Assembly: GCA_947069175.1 (NCBI GenBank)
Contig: CAMTDV010000019.1
Span: 76,197,358-76,261,357 of the forward strand
Origin: Scalesia atractyloides
Taxonomy: Eukaryota; Streptophyta; Magnoliopsida; Asterales; Asteraceae
Reading direction: 5' to 3'
DNA length: 64,000 bases
The notes beneath the pieces are model-generated. The model was given only the letters and a program-made list of their open reading frames with translations. It was not told the DNA's origin and did not search any database. Numbering within the stretch: the first letter of the stretch is position 1; the number at the start of each line of letters is the position of its first letter. This document shows, one piece after another, positions 10,315-21,560 of this stretch. Both the position numbers and the translations under genes were made by a program.

Positions 10315-10775
10315 TGTTTCACTTCTGCCCAAAAGTGATGTGTTACATATACCTTTTAACTCTAGTTTTACTAAGCATTCTCACTTAGTGAATATCCTGA
10401 ATAATGAACAAGCATAGTCATGAAATGTGTGTTCTTATAACAAATCGTCTTAATGATTGTCACAAACACATATGTGACATTAGTCTCATATACTTGAACA
10501 TCACCCTTTCTGCCAAAGGTGATGTGTTATGTTCATGTTGCATGCTTTATTAAAAGTTGTTCATTGAAATTCACATGACATTTTGCCTAAAATGCATGAG
10601 TGTTTCACTTTTGCCCAAAAGTGACGTGTTACATTTGTGTATTGCCAAACTAACTTGTGCTTAATAAATTAATTGTTTCACTTCTGCCCAAAGGTGATGT
10701 GTTACACTTAATTTGCACCTTTTACAAATATTTGAATAATCTTACTTGTGCCCAAAGGCGATGTGTTATTGTTTG
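10315..10775. repeat. Five dispersed copies of a ~30-base motif
   Basis: The motif, roughly TTCACTTCTGCCCAAAAGTG followed by ATGTGTTACA, occurs near 10318, 10505, 10600, 10676 and 10743 with small changes. Spacing is 70-190 bases. It lies inside the interior of the copia-like element. Function is unknown. Confidence 0.65.
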
Positions 10776-11171
10776 AGTAAAACTTAACTTAGTCTATTAT
10801 TTTTTATGTTTATAATAGACAATATCACATCTTCATTAATATAATGATCCTTACATAAATGATTTTTCATTAAATATCATGATCATTAATTTAGTCTGCT
10901 TTACTTGATTACCCTCAATGCAAAATTATGCCATTAGACTAGGCATATGTAACGAGATTATCCATAATTCAAAGGAATAGCTGGCTAACATAAGTAGTCA
11001 TATGTTTAAGTCTGCTAATGATGATATTCCAATTAACACATTAACTATTGAGTTTAGTTCTATAAGTTTCCTTACTAGAGAACAACAAATACTTAACATA
11101 AGAGCTAGTGGTGAGTTTAATGATAAGGCTATAAGAAGCATAAGAGCTAGTGGTGAATTTAATGATAACTC

Positions 11172-11185
11172 GGCCAAGTGGGAGA
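11172..11185 (+). other. Polypurine tract region of the copia-like element
   Basis: GGCCAAGTGGGAGA directly before the right LTR-like sequence; this phrase commonly precedes the 3' LTR of plant copia elements. Confidence 0.6.
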
Positions 11186-11555
11186 ATATAAGAAAATATA
11201 TTGAATATATATATGGCCATTATTATCATTATCATTTATATTATAATTGATCGTTGACCTTATTGCCCCTATTCATTAAATGGTAAATATTTGATGGACG
11301 TATTTACCCTTACTTGAGAATAGGGTTTCCCCCTGGGTGTATATATAGAGATTATTAGAGACATTTAAGGTTGGACACCACCATTTTACAACACCACCAT
11401 TATTCACCTCCCCTTCTCTAAATATCTTGATCTTCAAGATCACTAATGACCATCATAATAATACACCAAAAGGGGAACCCGATCTATAAAGTAAGATCCT
11501 AATCTTCATCAATACGGTTCACTGGCCTAATTTGGTATAAAAGTTCTAACCTTTT
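11186..11555 (+). repeat. 3' LTR of the copia-like element, truncated
   Basis: Resembles 8990-9380 but lacks the first ~70 bases of the left LTR (it joins GGGAGAA directly to TATAAGAA) and fades out after about 11555. Confidence 0.6.
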
Positions 11556-11691
11556 TTTTATATTATCTTTTGTTTATATCGAGACGGGTAGCAAGTTAGG
11601 TTTTGATGTTTGATTAAATTTTTTTCTATGTTTCTTATTTCACTTGTTTAAATTATTTGGGATGACTTGTATAGTTGAGTTTTTATGTCAA

Positions 11692-11727
11692 CTAGCAATA
11701 AGACCCGCACGTGTTGCGGTGTGGGTA
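11692..11727 (-). mobile_element. Helitron 3' terminus (minus strand)
   Basis: On the minus strand the end reads CCGCAACACGTGCGG, a hairpin with a perfect 5-bp stem, then nine bases, then CTAG followed by T, the standard Helitron 3' end inserted before a T. The element body must run rightwards. The sequence to its right (11700-12172) shares words with the flank at 17510-18070 (GTTTACGTC, AAAATACGCA, CCCGCGTTGCGG), suggesting the same Helitron continues beyond the gypsy insertion. The 5' TC end was not found and no Rep/helicase is seen, so it is non-autonomous. Confidence 0.5.
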
Positions 11728-12256
11728 CATCGCAAACATTGAATGGATTAGTGCAAACGTTGTGTAATACATTAACGATATGAACATGCGCGTTTTGACG
11801 AATCCCATTGAACTCAATGCAACTTATATAAGCATTGCGACTGGATCAAACATAAAGTAAATCAAATTTATATCGTACAATCATAACGTATCATATGTGA
11901 CCCAACTCATAGATAGAAATTGTAACTAGTATAATGGAAAAACTGACACGTATAATCATAAAGGATTAACTAGAGCTTTTGAAAAAAGAAATCACAATTT
12001 GACTCTACTCGGTTCGAACATTCATAAAAATAAGCACAAAAACATATTACATTTGACCTGACTTGTTTCCCAAAAAAGGTTTACGTCTAAACGTACACTA
12101 ACTCGAATTTAAACCGAAACATACATAAAAATACGCATGGAAAAAAGGTTTTTTAAAATGAGAACATATTTGTCATACCCCGATTTCCACGTGTAACCCG
12201 GTGGGCCCGGTTGGGGAATATCGTGATGTAAGTTGATATCATCATAACCAAACAAA

Positions 12257-15200
12257 CACACAACACAGTGGAAGTCTTGGAGTATAAATTACTATTACAA
12301 ACCAAATGTTCGAAAATAATAATTACAGGCTTGTAATAACGAATCCACAGGCGGATCGAATAAATATTTTCAAAGGAAATTGTTCTACAGACTTTGGCAG
12401 CTTATGGACTTGCAAGATCCTTATTTAGCTACTACGCAGCTCCCAATCTATTCCGCGTTGCCACCTGTAACTTGGTCTTTTGAAAATACGTCAGTTTTCA
12501 CGGGTAAATACTAGTAACCGACTCATTTTGTAAACATTTATTAAGATGATTTTCGGTGCACTTGGCACATTTTATAAATAACTTGGGATAGTTCAAAATG
12601 ACTTTGTTTACAGTTTTTACATGTTTGTCAATACATATGGGGTCCGGTGCAGAAACCAAATAACCTGATTAACCGACACGCCACTTTAAATTATCCACCA
12701 GTGGGATTTAATCATTTCATTAGCATTAGCGTCTGTCAGGTGTATGCCTACACCCCGCGCTTAAGGTCGTGGCCATTAATAACTTAAATGAGCCAAGGAT
12801 ATCCCAGACATGGTCGAATTAACCCCTAATGTTTAAGTTATCAAACAATACAGAATGAAACGGGTTATAAGGATTTAGTAAATCACAATATGATAACACG
12901 ATCCTATACCCGACCAAGCGGTATTATTATACCGTATCCCAAGCCCGTAAAGGGAAAATAAGTTAAAAGATTTTACCTGAGCAGTTCTTCAAATAAGATA
13001 ATTAACTTAGCCGAATATTCAAAAGTAAGCTTAGATGGCAATCTACCGGGAGGCTATTAGTCTGGAAAAGATGGTATTTATAACCAATTAGAATGCTAAC
13101 GGGTCCTATCTACTTTGTAGACTCGAACCGGGTAGCTTAAGGATAATAACGGTACTAGACGCTAGATTAAGCGATGACCGGAATAGAATGTAGTTTAAAC
13201 CTGACAAGCATGGAGGCTTGTTTAATATGGGTAAACATATTACATTCTGGATTTTGATAATAAAATGATAAGATTAAACCCGTTTCGGTTAAATTACGTA
13301 AACTAGTTACGTAGGCCGAACCGTACGCATATAAGCGAAACCGGGTAACCGGGTGAGTCCTATACAAGTTCCATATGCCATTATACTTTAAACATGTTGT
13401 AACATCAGTAAGATATCAACATGTATGCCCGTTATGGTTTTAAAATCAAGTTACGCCTCAAAAGGGCGTTTTGGTCATTTTATGACTTGTAAAAGAAATT
13501 ATGAGCAAACTGATGTAATGGTCATAATCTTACTGTAAAAATAGTTTATTTATGATGTTATATCAGTAGGATATCGAGTATGTGTGTGTTTTAGAGTTTA
13601 AGACCAAACTATGCCCGGGCATTTTGGTCATTTCGCACATAGCTTGTTAATTTACTTGGGAATCTGAGTTTATTGATGTACTTACTGTAATTATATGTAA
13701 AAAGAGTTTTGAAATCAATAGGTATCAAGTCTTGGTGCTTTAATATGGTTTTAAACCATACTATGCGCCTAAATGGCGATAAAGTCGCTAAATGACGATA
13801 TTCAAGATAATTAAGAAAAACTGATGTTATGATCAGGTTTATATAACCAAAATAAGCTATTTAATATATTATAACAGTAGGTAAATGGTTTTGTTATAAA
13901 AAGTGTCTTTAAAATCATTTTATGCATCATAAGGGTAATATCGTCATTTATCGGCATTATACAAAGGCTTGTGCATAACTCAGTTTACAATCTGATTTTA
14001 ACATCTCAATTAATCCTAATTATGATATTACATCAATAGGTAAGGAGTTTTATTGAAGAATTATGTTAAAAACCATTTTAGATGCCGAAAGGGCATTTTG
14101 GTCCTTTAAAAGCATGATTTGTGATAATTAAACAAAACTTGGGTTATGACCAGATTATTGGCATCAAAATAAGTTAGTCATGTTTATACATCAGTACATA
14201 ATTCATTTGTATGCTCATTTGTAATTAAAACCTTGTTTTTAAGTAAAAGGGCATTTTAGCAAAGTTTTAACACACAACACAGTGGAAGTCTTGGAGTTTA
14301 AATTACTATTACAAACCAAATGTCCAAATGTTCGAAAATAATAATTACAGGCTTGTAATAACGAATCCACAGGCGGATCGAATAAATATTTTCAAAGGAA
14401 ATTGTTCTACAGACTTGGCAGCTTATGGACTTGCAAGATCCTTATTTAGCTACTACGCAGCTCCCAATCTATTCCGCGTTGCCACCTGTAACTTGCCCTT
14501 TTGAAAATACGTCAGTTTTCACTGGTAAATACTAGTAACCGACTCATTTTGTAAACATTTATTAAGATGATTTTCGGTGCACTTGGCACATTTTATAAAT
14601 AACTTGGGATAGTTAAAAATGACTTTGTTTACAGTTTTACATGTTTGTCAATACATATGGGGTCCGGTGCAGAAACCGAATAACCTGATTAAACCGACAT
14701 GCACTTTAAATTATCCACCAATGGGATTTAATCATTTCATTAGCATTAGCGTCTGTCAGGTGTATGCCTACACCCGCGCTTAAGGTCGTGGCCATTAATA
14801 ACTTAAATGAGCCAAGGATATCCCAGACATGGTCGAATTAACCCCCAATGTTTAAGTTATCAAACAGTACAGAATGAAACGGGTTATAAGGATTTAGTAA
14901 ATCACAATCTGATAACATGATCCTAAACCCGACCAAGCGGTATTATTATACCGTATCCCAAGCCCGTAAAGGGAAAATAAGTTAAAAGATTTTACCTAAG
15001 CAGTTCTTCAAATAAGATAATTAACTCAGCCGAATATTCAAAAGTAAGCTTAGATGGCAATCTACCAGGAGGCTATTAGTCTGGAAAAGATGGTATTTAT
15101 AACCAATTAGAATGCTAACGGGTCCTATCTACTTTGTAGACTAAGGATAATAACGTTACTAGACGCTAGATTAAGCGGTGACCGGAATAGATGTAGTTTA

Positions 15201-16266
15201 AACCTGACAAGCATGGAGGCTTGTTTAATATGGGTAAACATATTACATTCTGGATTTTGATAATAAAATGATAAGATTAAACCCGTTTCGGTTAAATTAC
15301 GTAAACTAGTTACGTAGGCCGAACCGTACGCATATAAGCGACACCGGTAACCGGGTGAGTCCTATACAAGTTCCATATGCCATTATACTTTAAACATGTT
15401 GTAACATCAGTAAGATATCAACATGTATGGCCGTTATGGTTTTAAAATCAAGTTACGCCTTAAAAGGGTGTTTGGTCATTTTATGACTTGTAAAAGAAAT
15501 TATGAGCAAACTGATGTAATGGTCATAATATTACTATAAAAATAGTTTATTTATGATGTTATATCAGTAGGATATTGAGTATGTGTGTGTTTTAGAGTTT
15601 AAGACCAAACTATGCCCGGGCATTTTGGTCATTTCGCACATAGCTTGATAATTTACTTGGGAATCTGAGTTTAGTTGATGTACTTACTGTAATTATATGT
15701 AAAATGAGTTTTGAAATCAATAGGTATTAAGTCTTGGTGCTTTAATATGGTTTTAAACCATACTATGCGCCTAAATGGCGATAAAGTCGCTAAATGACGA
15801 TATTCAAGATGATTAAGGAAAAACTGATGTTATGATCAGGTTTATATAACCAAAATAAGCTATTTAATATATTATAACAGTAGGTAAATGGTTTTGTTAT
15901 AAAAAGTGTCTTTAAAATCATTTTATGCATCATAAGGGTAATATCGTCATTTATCGTCATTATACAAAGGCTTGTGCATAACTCAGTTTACAATCTGATT
16001 TTAACATCCCAAGTAATCCTAATTATGATATTACATCAATAGGTAATGAGTTTTATTGAAGAATTATGTTAAAAACCATTTTAGATGTCGAAAGGGCATT
16101 TTGGTCCTTTAAAAGCATGATTTGCGATAATGAAACAAAACTTGGGTTATGACCAGATTATTGGCATCAAAATAAGTTAGTCATGTTTATACATCAGTAC
16201 ATAATTCATTTGTATGCTCATTTGTAATTAACACCTTGTTTTTAAGTAAAAGGGCATTTTAGCAAG
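12257..16266. repeat. Tandem duplication (2 x ~2.0 kb) inside the solo LTR
   Basis: Unit 2 starts at about 14267, where GCAAAGTTTT is followed by AACACACAACACAGTGG, a phrase first seen at 12256. The two units differ by scattered substitutions and short indels (for example a ~17-base gap near 15141 where unit 1 has ACTCGAACCGGG). Confidence 0.85.
13395..14215. repeat. Degenerate ~157-base tandem repeat within the LTR
   Basis: A core of the form (A)TGCnnnnnnAGGGCATTTTGGTCATTT recurs near 13455, 13612, 13760, 13922, 14082 and 14240, that is every 148-162 bases. Each unit also has an ATCAGTAGG-like word near its start and a CTGATTTTATGAT-like word. The same array recurs at about 15400-16215 and 27535-28330. 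Nearly identical spacing argues for an old tandem array now decayed. Confidence 0.6.
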
Positions 16267-18985
16267 TTTGACATAATTAACGGAAACTTGCATAAAAGCT
16301 CGGATTACTATGTAACCATGTGATATAACTCCAGAGGGTTATACTACAACTAAACATGGTCACAATGAAACTTAATTTCAGTAGTAGAGTTGCTAAATCG
16401 GGTCAGAACTGAAAGTCAAAGTAGAAGTCAAACTTCACGACTTTCGGTTGCGAACCGACATGGAATTGAAGAGCCGAACATGTTTACACATGTTCTAATA
16501 ATTATTTGCGAGTTGTTTAAGTGTTAAACATATTTTATAACACCTACATTATCATTTATGAATTTATTTTCAAATCTGACAGAGTTCGACTTTTTATTAA
16601 TAACTTTGACCGTCAATTGACCAAGCAAATGTGGTAATTAGGAGGTGCCCTTTTAGGGATTAACACCTACCTAATTACGATCACGTAGCCATGTTCGTAC
16701 CGAACTATGGCTAGACCGTAATGGTCTTAGCCAAAAGTCAAAGCGTTTTTACGTCAACACTTTGACTTTGGCTTAAAACCTAATAAAACTTAACAAGAGG
16801 AGTTAAGGACACTTACTCAACGTCCAAGCATGAAAATAGAACTAGTGGAGTCTCCTTATGGTCCGGAATGTCCAAGAAAGCCATAGCAAAAGATAAGAGA
16901 TGAGTTTTTGAAATGAGCAAGGATTCAAGGCACACAAGGCCTCTATATATACTTGAAGAGCTTTAACCAGATCATTGTAGGTTATGGTGATCAGTTTAGG
17001 ATGAGTACAAGTGTTAAGGGACGTGTCTTGAGCTGCTAGAGGGTGGCAAACTCGCGTATATGTGCAAAACATGCAGGCTGCCACGACTCCACATGCTGGC
17101 TGTCACTGGTACCCTCTCGCGGGGCGCGAGAGAGGTAGGCTAGGCCGGTCGAGGCCCGCGACCCGGCTCCGAGACAGCCAAACATGTTTCTTTCTTGTCA
17201 AGTTCAGTCCCTCAACCTTACAACTTCGAATAACTTCCATATTCAGCACCTTTGGCCCCTCAAGTTAGGTTTCGGGTATTCATGAACGTACAACTGAACA
17301 CTATTAAGCTCCTGGTTCGTTAAAAGTTCAATCAGAGGCATAGTTTAAGGATGTTGACACGTTTAACCCCTCAACTTTAATTATTCACCACTCAGAGGTT
17401 ATAAAATAACATGTTGGTGATTTAGTCCCTCTCGTCTAGCACACGGCATACGAGGATTAGCGGGACACGTGTCGAAATTTTACGGGACAGGTTTTTACGA
17501 GGTGCTACAATATTAAATGTGACCAGACTTTTTCCAGAAAAAGTTTACGTCGAAACGTAGAGCCAATGGAATAATTATCGATACGTACGTAAAAATACGC
17601 ACTAAAATAATTAGTCTTTTTTAAGTAAAGGTGGTATAGGGGTAAACTCGAAACAAATTATCAGTAAAAATCTTAATAGGTTAAGTATGTTCGTAAAACC
17701 GTGCCAAGTATTACTGTCTTGTTTTCTTCGCTTCTTCTTTTTTGTTTTTTTCACCAATGCCATAACACTTACTGACCAACAACATCGGAAAAACTCATAA
17801 AAATAAAATAAATAAAAATTGAAAAAATAACACCGAATGAAAAGCAGACGTTAAATTGTTGAACCACGCCCCGCGTTGCGGTGGGTTAATCTGAAGAAGT
17901 TAACATAATTACTAAGTCAATCTAGGACCCGTGAATTGCGAGGAACCTGTTAAACGAAGAAAAATAGATGCGTTGCGACGAGACTATCAAACGGAAAAAA
18001 TAGATGGAAAACATTGAACCCCACACGTACGCTGCGGCGTGTTGACTTGCAAAATTTATAACAGAAACTTGTGAATGATGAAAAGTATAGGGACCAAATT
18101 TGAAAATAAAAAAATGTTGGTGTTAAATTATAAAGAGTTAATTACATTGTTAGTCCGCGTGGTTTGTGAAAAGTAACAATCTCGGGTACCAATAGTTTAA
18201 AGTAACAGGTTGGGGTTTTAACTTTTGATTTTGTAACATCCTAGGGCCTTAAGGCTAATGGTTGTTAGATATTAACCAAGAACCTGGAAATTTTAGTCAT
18301 TTTAGAACTGAGTACCCAACCTTGTTATCTTGGAGAAACAACAAGGACTAACCCCGCACTTAGCTCTTATAATATTTAAAACACAATTTTTATTTTTTCT
18401 ATTTTTATTTAATTATTATTTTTAATTATTTAACTATATTTTAAATAGTGAAAAAGGTAATATATTTTAAAAGATTCTATAGTTTTAATTATTTAAAACT
18501 AGCTTTAATAACGTTTGAATATAAAATACTAGGGGTTTTCAGGCTTCGGTTTTAAACTGCGAAACAATCCAAACCGGTCTTCGCTTTTGGTTTCGCGGTC
18601 GGTATTTTTCTAAACTTTTGGCCGGTCGGTTTCAAAAGTTTGATTGGTGTATAGTTTATACAAAAAATTGGTCGCAAAAAACCGGACTGGATCATATCTT
18701 ACTTCATTCAATAAGTATATATTTAATAAATGAAACCATTGGGGGACACATGTCACCCTCTGGTTAATCCTCAGCTTGCTTTTCCCGCCTAAACCAAATA
18801 GGTAAATGGATAGTCCGATTTGAATATGGATGGTCCGAATGTATCATTAAACAGTTGCCTTGCCTAATATAGCTTATCTTACACCATACGTTTCATCTTA
18901 CCTTAATCGCTCTCTCTGTCTTTCTCTCTGGCGTTCACGGCGAAGAATTCCTATTAACATTCATCGGATCTGAATACCCTTCATC

Positions 18986-19486
18986 CATGGTAATGTCTGA
19001 TTTCCTTAATGTTCTTATGTTAATTAGGTACATCCGTCTGTATTCTTTGATTTATGTTATAATTGTCGCTTAATTCCAATTTAGGGTTTTAAGAATCTTT
19101 TGTTTTTTATGAATGATTGATGATGATGATGATAGTTAGGGATTATTCATCTGTATTCTTTGATTTATGTTATAATCGTTGCTTAATTTGATTTAGGGTT
19201 TCAAGAATATTTGTTTTTGTTGATGAATGAGTGATGATGATGATAGTTAGGGATTATTCGTCTGTATTCTTTGATTTATGTTATAATCGTTGCTATATTA
19301 CTGTTTAGGGTTTCAAGAATCTTTTGTTTTTTTATATGAATGATTGATAAAACTTCGATGAAGAGTGTCGCTTATGATGTAGTGTTTGTGTTGGCAGTGT
19401 GTGGATGCATAAAACTTCGATGAAGAGTGTGGAATTTTGTTTGAATAAGGTCCATGGATTTTTGTCGGCTTCGAGATATGATCAAG
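18986..19486 (+). pseudogene. Possible 5' exons of an unrecognised host gene, truncated copy
   Basis: A pyrimidine-rich leader (CGCTCTCTCTGTCTTTCTCT at 18909) precedes ATG at 18986, followed at once by a GTAATG donor. After an intron built from three ~112-base repeats, a candidate exon 19398-19486 follows TTGGCAG and ends ATCAAG before GTAGAT. Spliced directly, the first ATG runs quickly into a stop, so translation could start at the ATG inside the second exon (MHKTSMKSVEFCLNKVHGF...). I do not recognise the protein. The copy is cut off at 19666 by the duplication breakpoint. Confidence 0.35.
19034..19370. repeat. Three tandem ~112-base repeats in the putative intron
   Basis: Each unit has TCTGTATTCTTTGATTTATG, then TTTAGGGTTT, then a GATGATGATGATAGTTAGGG tail; starts near 19034, 19148 and 19259. 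The same three units are at 32767-33105. Confidence 0.75.
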
Positions 19487-19666
19487 GTAGATCTTGTGTA
19501 TACTAATTTGTTTAGCATTTGTAATGTTTGTTTAATCATATTGTTACTAATAGGGACCTTGATTCTGGTAGGGTTGCAATTGTGAAACTCATTGTCACAT
19601 TGAAACGAATCGTTTGTTATTTCTATGGTTATTCATGATGGGAGAATTATGCGCATCGCAAACTAT

Positions 19667-19938
19667 CCATATTCAGCACCTTTAGCCCCTCAAGTTAGGT
19701 TTCGGGTATTCATGAACGTATAACTGAACACTATTAAGCTCCTGGTTCATTAAAAGGTCACTTAGAGGCATAGTTTAAGCATGTTGACACGTTTAACCCC
19801 TCAACTTTAATTATTCACCACTTAGAGGTTATAAAATAACATGTTGGCGATTTTAGTCCCTTTCGTCTAGCACACGGCATACGAGGATCAGCGGGACACG
19901 TGTCGAAATTTTACTGGACAGTTTTACGAGGTGTTACA
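19667..19938 (-). repeat. 3' LTR remnant (272 bases)
   Basis: Matches 17233-17509 and 29362-29635 and ends GTGTTACA. Its left edge is the abrupt join to R1 at CAAACTAT/CCATATTC, which explains why the LTR is incomplete. Confidence 0.85.
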
Positions 19939-19955
19939 TCCTCACCCCCTTAAAA
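19939..19955 (-). other. Polypurine tract of the chromovirus
   Basis: The minus strand reads TTTTAAGGGGGTGAGGA immediately before the 3' LTR start TGTAACACC. Confidence 0.8.
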
Positions 19956-19974
19956 GAAATCTCGACCTCGAGAT

Positions 19975-20679
19975 TTATTCAAATAGATAGGGATACTTTT
20001 GTTGCATAGTGGACTCGACTTCCCATGTATACTCGGGACCTCGTCGAGCATCCCACTTGACCTTTACAATAGGCACGTGCTTTCTACGAAGCTTCTTAAC
20101 CTGACGATCTTCGATCACTATCGGTTTCTCAATGAAACGTTGGTTTTTGTCAATTTGCACATCTTCATGTGGCATTGCTAGCGACTCATCCGCTAGACAT
20201 TTCTTTAAGTTTGAAATGTGGAACACATCATGAATTCCACTTAGCTTTTCAGGCAACTTGAGCTTGTAAGCTACGGACTCGACTCGTTCGATAATCACGA
20301 ACCGTCCTATGTATCTTGGGCTCAACTTGCCCTTTTTACCAAATCGCATGACGCCTTTCCAAGTTGACACCTTTAGTAACACTTTGTCCCCAATTTGGAA
20401 CTGAAGAGGTTTGCGCCTCTTATCCGCGTAGCTCTTCTGCCTATCTCGGGCAGCTTTGAGACGTTCGCGGATTTGCAAGATTTTATCCGTCGTTTCTAGG
20501 ACTATCTCAGGTCCTGTTAGTTGGGCTTCCCCAACTTTGGCCCAACAAACGGGCGTTCGACATTTTCTCCCATACAAGGCCTCAAAAGGTGCAGCCTTGA
20601 TGCTTGTATGATAACTGTTGTTATAGGATAATCCAATCAAGGGTAGGTGGTCGTCCCAACTACCACCTAAGTCGATCAC
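19975..20679 (-). pseudogene. Integrase C-terminal part with chromodomain-like end
   Basis: Integrase joins the DNA copy to the host genome. This 234-codon reading follows the catalytic core after a single in-frame stop at 20680 (a TGA where relatives usually have a codon). It contains the NNSYHTSI and ALYGRKCRTP motifs, then the GDKVLLKVSTWKGVMRFGKK-type domain found in Tekay-like integrases. The final ~50 residues (KKLRRKHVPIVKVKWDARRG onward, ending YTWEVESTMQQKYPYLF) match the degenerate chromodomain that guides such elements to particular chromatin. It ends just before the polypurine tract. Confidence 0.8.
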
Positions 20680-21036
20680 TCATGCACGTAGCATGTCTTC
20701 CAAAGTTTGAATGGTACGCTCACTCTGTCCATCAGTCTGCGGGTGATAAGCGGTACTAAAGTTCAATCGAGTGCCAAGAGAATGTTGGAAGCTTTTCCAA
20801 AAATGAGAGGTGTATCTTATATCTCTATGGGATACAATAGACACCGGCACTCCATGTAGGGACACGATCTCGTCCACATACATCTTGGCCAACTTGTCCG
20901 AACTAAACGTTTCTTTGATTGGCAAGAAATGTGCTGACTTAGTCAGCCTGTCCACGATGACCCAAATCGTGTCATTACCACACTTGGTCTTTGGCAACTT
21001 GGTGATCAAATCCATAGTTACCATTTCCATTTCCAA
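20680..21036 (-). pseudogene. Integrase catalytic core, second Asp replaced
   Basis: The DDE core reads MDLITKLPK, then IWVIVDRLTKSAHF, then IVSHRDIRYTSHFW, then HPQTDGQSERTIQTLEDML. Relatives have SDRD at the third motif; here His stands where the second catalytic Asp should be. The first Asp and the Glu are present. The reading is also broken from the upstream zinc-binding part by a frameshift, and the next in-frame codon after DMLRA is a stop. This integrase should be inactive. Confidence 0.8.
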
Positions 21037-21560
21037 GTGGGAATCTCAAGCTGTTGTAGAAGTCCTGACGGTTTCTGTGTTCAGCCTTAACTTGCGAACA
21101 CGTCAAGCACTTAGCTACATAGGTGGCTATGGATTTCTTCAAACCCATCCACCAATAATTAGATTTTAAGTCCTGGTACATCTTATCACCTCCCGGGTGA
21201 ATAGAGTACTTAGTGTTATGTGCTTCCTGGAGGATCAAATCTCTAAGTCCTCCAAATACTGGAACCCAAATTCGTCCATTGAATATGAGGATTCCATCAT
21301 TTCCAGGCATTAACTGTTCGACAGTTCCACCTAATTCCTCATTTGCAATATTAGCCTCCATCAGGGCTTGCTTCTGCGCATCAAGTAGCTTTTCGTTCAA
21401 ACTGTTTTTAACTTCAATGCTTTTGGCGTTAATCCTTAAAGGTTTAATCCTTTCTTTGCGACTAAGCGCATCGGCGACCACATTTTCCTTGCCGGGATGG
21501 TATCGGATTTCACAATCATAATCATTAAGGGTTTCATCTAACGGCGTTGTCGCATATTCA
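20975..21560 (-). pseudogene. RNase H end and integrase zinc-binding domain
   Basis: In frame on the minus strand: NDYDCEIRYHPGKENVVADALSR, the usual end of gypsy RNase H; a linker; then YSIHPGGDKMYQDLKSNYWW and KCLTCSQVKAEH, the HHCC zinc-binding domain of integrase. Sequence just upstream (about 21560-21665) is scrambled relative to the family, and the join to the reverse transcriptase reading is out of frame. Confidence 0.8.

Larger units (their letters stand above)
8918..11555 (+). mobile_element. Non-autonomous Ty1/copia-like LTR element
   Basis: Direct repeats 8918-9408 and about 11186-11555 surround a 1.8-kb interior. TGGTATCAGA follows the left repeat (initiator-Met primer-binding site), and GGCCAAGTGGGAGA precedes the right one, a polypurine context typical of plant copia elements. 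The interior has no recognisable gag or pol and instead carries short repeats. The right LTR seems to have lost about 70 bases at its start and its last ~40 bases; no target duplication can be confirmed. Confidence 0.62.
12173..17509 (-). mobile_element. Solo LTR of the chromovirus family, with internal 2-kb duplication
   Basis: Begins TGTCATACCCCG and ends GGTGCTACA, flanked on both sides by ATATT (12168-12172 and 17510-17514). It has the same sequence as the LTR at 26309-29635 but is 2 kb longer because 12257-14266 is repeated as 14267-~16266. No internal retroelement sequence remains, so it is a recombined solo LTR. Orientation is inferred from the related full element. Confidence 0.85.
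17510..19666. repeat. Flank copy R1 of the segmental duplication
   Basis: Matches 29636-33409 apart from the Mutator element present only in the second copy and scattered differences. It starts with the ATATT target duplication and breaks off at GCGCATCGCAAACTAT (19666), where it joins LTR sequence. It includes Helitron-like GC-rich words, AT-rich DNA and the 5' part of a possible host gene. Confidence 0.85.

Noticed and set aside
13167..13367. 66-codon ORF repeated exactly at 27304-27504
   Set aside because: Both copies lie in LTRs of the same family; the repetition comes from the LTR and the peptide has no motif.
18133..18400. Possible inverted ends GAGTTAATTACATTGTTAGTCC and a later reverse match
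   Set aside because: The two ends agree only at short words (GTTAGTCC) and no target duplication is visible.
20810..21169. 119-codon plus-strand ORF
   Set aside because: It is antisense to the integrase reading and disappears when the real frame is recognised.
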